A stretch of DNA of 8,244 nt from an uncultured Clostridia bacterium (GTDB lineage: Bacteria > Bacillota > Clostridia > UBA1381), in the NCBI GenBank assembly GCA_905235885.1, contig CAJONM010000012.1:1-8244 (forward strand). The letters are read 5' to 3'. Positions 7,403 to 8,244 of the stretch are shown one piece after another; positions within the stretch are counted from its first letter, which is position 1; each line of letters starts with the position of its first letter. The notes under the pieces are model-generated. The model saw nothing but the letters and a program-made list of their open reading frames with translations. It had not been told where the DNA came from and searched no databases. The position numbers were made by a program, and so were the translations under genes.

Positions 7403-7432
7403 TTTATACAAAACACTCAAAAAAATTGTCAA
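7403..7432 (-). promoter_or_regulatory. Distal promoter of the tig operon
   Basis: On the minus strand a perfect TTGACA (7427-7432) is followed by an 18-base spacer and TATAAA (7403-7408). The -35 box overlaps a 6-bp inverted repeat, AATTGT-CA-ACAATT (7424-7437), which could be an operator. No CIRCE or CtsR direct-repeat site is visible, so regulation by those heat-shock repressors is not supported. Confidence 0.55.
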
Positions 7433-7477
7433 CAATTACTTCCCTTCGATTGAATTTTTGAATTTTCGGAAAAATCC

Positions 7478-7506
7478 TTGACAAAAAAAATAATATTTGC
7501 TATAAT
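7478..7506 (+). promoter_or_regulatory. Strong promoter for tRNA-Pro
   Basis: TTGACA (7478-7483) and TATAAT (7501-7506) are both perfect consensus boxes with a 17-base spacer, and TGC precedes the -10 box (extended -10). The sequence upstream is AT-rich, including two tandem copies of TGAATTTT (7451-7466), as seen in UP-type elements of stable RNA genes. The start point would be near 7513, about 11 bases before the mature tRNA. It is divergent from the tig promoters. Confidence 0.9.
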
Positions 7507-7523
7507 AAGTTTCGTTGATACAT

Positions 7524-7599
7524 CGGGGTGTAGCGCAGCTGGTAGCGCACACGTCTGGGGGGCGTGATGCCGCAGGTTCAAGTCCTGTCACTCCGACCA
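7524..7599 (+). tRNA. tRNA-Pro (anticodon GGG)
   Basis: The 76-base gene folds into a full cloverleaf. The acceptor stem CGGGGTG pairs with CACTCCG (one G-U), the D stem is GCGC/GCGC, the anticodon stem is CACGT/GCGTG, and the T arm is GCAGG-TTCAAGT-CCTGT. The anticodon loop CTGGGGG gives GGG at positions 34-36, reading CCC and CCU codons. C1-G72, A73 and G37 match bacterial proline identity features. The 3' CCA is encoded. It stands alone with its own promoter and terminator. tRNA 3' ends are common integration sites, but no second copy of this 3' end is present in the window. Confidence 0.97.
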
Positions 7600-7602
7600 A
7601 AG

Positions 7603-7643
7603 AAAGAACGCTAATTTTGATAAAAAGTCAGCGTTCTTTTTTT
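7603..7643 (+). terminator. Rho-independent terminator of tRNA-Pro
   Basis: AAAGAACGCT (7603-7612) pairs perfectly with AGCGTTCTTT (7630-7639) around a 17-base loop, in which TTTT and AAAA can form a further short stem. A run of seven T residues (7637-7643) completes the signal. It begins 4 bases after the CCA end of the tRNA. Confidence 0.92.
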
Positions 7644-7664
7644 ATTAATATTTTTAATATTAAT
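7644..7664. repeat. Perfect all-AT inverted repeat
   Basis: ATTAATATT (7644-7652) and AATATTAAT (7656-7664) are perfect inverse copies with a TTT spacer. It starts directly after the tRNA terminator and ends 4 bases before a TTGATA (7669-7674) that could be a -35 box for the downstream regulator gene. It could be an operator for that regulator, or simply AT-rich filler; there is no direct evidence for either. Confidence 0.6.
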
Positions 7665-7726
7665 GCTCTTGATACTTATTGTATGTAGACCAATAGTATT
7701 CAATAATATATACTTAGATAAGATAT

Positions 7727-7731
7727 GGAGG
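7727..7731 (+). promoter_or_regulatory. Ribosome binding site of the XRE regulator
   Basis: GGAGG lies 9 bases ahead of the ATG at 7741. An in-frame ATG at 7663 would add 26 hydrophobic, AT-coded residues and has no such signal, so 7741 is the start. Confidence 0.85.
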
Positions 7732-7740
7732 ATTTTACAT

Positions 7741-7953
7741 ATGGATATAGTAAAAGTATTCGGGACAAACTTAAAAAAATATCGCACCGCCTCAGGCTTA
7801 TCTCAAGAAGCATTTGCCGAAAAATGCGGTATGCATCGTACATACATCAGCGCTATTGAATGCTATCGCAGAAGTATATCACTTGAAAACATTCAGCGAA
7901 TAGCGGACGCATTAGAAATCGAAACATACAAATTGTTTATAGACTATCGGTAA
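7741..7953 (+). CDS. Small XRE-family helix-turn-helix regulator
   Basis: This 70-residue cytoplasmic DNA-binding protein is essentially one Cro/C1-type helix-turn-helix domain. The first HTH helix is near SQEAFAEKC (21-29) and the recognition helix near HRTYISAIE (32-40). They are followed by SLENIQRIADAL (47-58) and a short tail ending KLFIDYR. The layout RTYISxIE...SLENIQRIADAL resembles controller (C) proteins of restriction-modification systems and phage or plasmid repressors. In place of the usual RGxR turn it has CYRR at 41-44. No methylase, endonuclease or toxin partner is in the window; the gene lies between the tRNA-Pro terminator and an IS110 end. A possible weak promoter is TTGATA (7669-7674) with AATAGT (7692-7697), 17 bases apart, next to an AT palindrome that might be its own operator. 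The target is unknown. Confidence 0.9.
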   Translation: MDIVKVFGTNLKKYRTASGLSQEAFAEKCGMHRTYISAIECYRRSISLENIQRIADALEIETYKLFIDYR

Positions 7954-8026
7954 AATGTCAATAGGTAATTTGCAAAAAAATAAATAAATTTTTGCTAAAA
8001 AAGCGCAAAAAGCCAACACCCTAACA

Positions 8027-8058
8027 AAGCCTGCAATATGCAAATTTTTTACAGGCTT
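8027..8058 (-). other. Stem-loop in the non-coding end of the IS110 element
   Basis: AAGCCTG (8027-8033) pairs with CAGGCTT (8052-8058) around an 18-base loop that contains a smaller TGCA-TAT-TGCA fold. It starts 7 bases past the transposase stop codon. No long T-run follows on the minus strand, so it is a poor terminator. It may be part of the element's right-end recombination site or of a structured RNA; the pairing is seen, the role is a guess. Confidence 0.5.
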
Positions 8059-8064
8059 GACTAC

Positions 8065-8244
8065 CTACTTAGTAGGCTCGGTATAAAGTCGGCTGGTGTT
8101 CAGCAGTGAATACACCAACCTTACTAACTTTCTTGCAGTAAGTGCGAGGGCACGTTTGTGCTTATGTTTTGTAACTTCGGCATACTTCAAGTGATAGTAG
8201 CGTTTAAACGTGGTATCGTGCATTCTTACCTTGTTTGCAGCTTC
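8065..8244 (-). CDS. IS110-family transposase, C-terminal part (runs off the window)
   Basis: IS110-family recombinases are DEDD/serine-type enzymes that move their element without classical terminal inverted repeats, guided in studied members by an element-encoded bridge RNA. Only the last 59 codons are present, ending at TAG (8065-8067); the N-terminal RuvC-like domain and most of the Transposase_20 domain lie to the right of the window. What is visible is the typical C-terminus: EAANKVRMHD, then a basic YYHLKY segment, a KHKHKRALALTARK block and LVRLVYSLL, matching the family pattern in which helices with ALTARK-L-R precede a short tail. The reading frame is uninterrupted, so nothing suggests decay here. 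Strand is opposite to the XRE regulator, so the two genes converge. Family call is from the C-terminal motif only. Confidence 0.85.
   Translation of the reverse strand, partial: EAANKVRMHDTTFKRYYHLKYAEVTKHKHKRALALTARKLVRLVYSLLNTSRLYTEPTK

Larger units (their letters stand above)
8027..8244 (-). mobile_element. IS110-family insertion sequence, 3' end
   Basis: This is the part of the element in view: the end of the transposase gene plus at least the adjacent hairpin. The true boundary lies somewhere between the XRE stop (7953) and the transposase stop (8065). IS110 elements lack clear terminal repeats and do not always leave a target duplication, so the edge cannot be read from this sequence alone. 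The left limit given here is the minimum that includes the stem-loop. Confidence 0.55.

Noticed and set aside
7451..7466. Two tandem TGAATTTT copies as a CRISPR-like or iteron repeat
   Set aside because: Only two 8-base copies exist in a very AT-rich spacer; this fits a promoter-upstream AT tract better.
7972..7995. GCAAAAA/TTTTTGC stem as a terminator for the XRE gene
   Set aside because: The stem is weak and AT-rich, and no T-run follows it on the plus strand.

Overview
The window looks like a chromosomal segment from an anaerobic, low-to-moderate-GC Firmicute, probably of class Clostridia. The evidence is the tig-clpP-clpX gene order, strong AGGAGG-type ribosome binding sites, textbook TTGACA/TATAAT promoters in AT-rich spacers, and ClpP, ClpX and trigger factor sequences of Firmicutes type. 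I cannot name a genus from the sequence alone.

Left edge (1-1000): one plus-strand gene for a ten-helix drug/metabolite (EamA) exporter. It converges on the main operon with only 11 bases between the two stop codons.

Main block (1012-7273): five minus-strand genes, in transcription order tig (trigger factor), clpP, clpX, lysA (diaminopimelate decarboxylase) and an NhaC-superfamily antiporter/transporter. Gaps are about 13 to 65 bases, so they can be read as one operon. Two sigma-A-type promoters upstream of tig (-10 boxes at 7338-7343 and 7403-7408) would drive it. The first three genes are a protein-folding and degradation module: trigger factor meets nascent chains at the ribosome, and ClpX unfolds substrates and feeds them to ClpP. 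The last two genes are metabolic: LysA makes lysine from meso-diaminopimelate, and the NhaC-like protein is a cation-coupled transporter that might handle lysine. lon, which often follows clpX in Firmicutes, is not here. A perfect 11-bp hairpin without a U-tract sits between tig and clpP.

Intergenic and RNA region (7274-7740): the tig promoters face left. A near-perfect promoter facing right (7478-7506) drives a single tRNA-Pro(GGG) gene (7524-7599, CCA encoded), followed by a strong rho-independent terminator. An all-AT perfect palindrome (7644-7664) comes directly after it.

Right edge (7741-8244): a 70-residue XRE-family repressor-like protein, similar in layout to restriction-modification controller proteins but with no partner in view. 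Then comes a structured non-coding stretch, and then the C-terminal 59 codons of an IS110-family transposase running in from outside the window on the minus strand. This corner has an accessory or mobile character (tRNA, orphan regulator, IS110 end), unlike the housekeeping operon. I see no CRISPR array, no rRNA and no clearly new multi-gene system. The most worthwhile leads are the IS110 non-coding end, the orphan regulator, and the tig-clpP-clpX-lysA-nhaC linkage.
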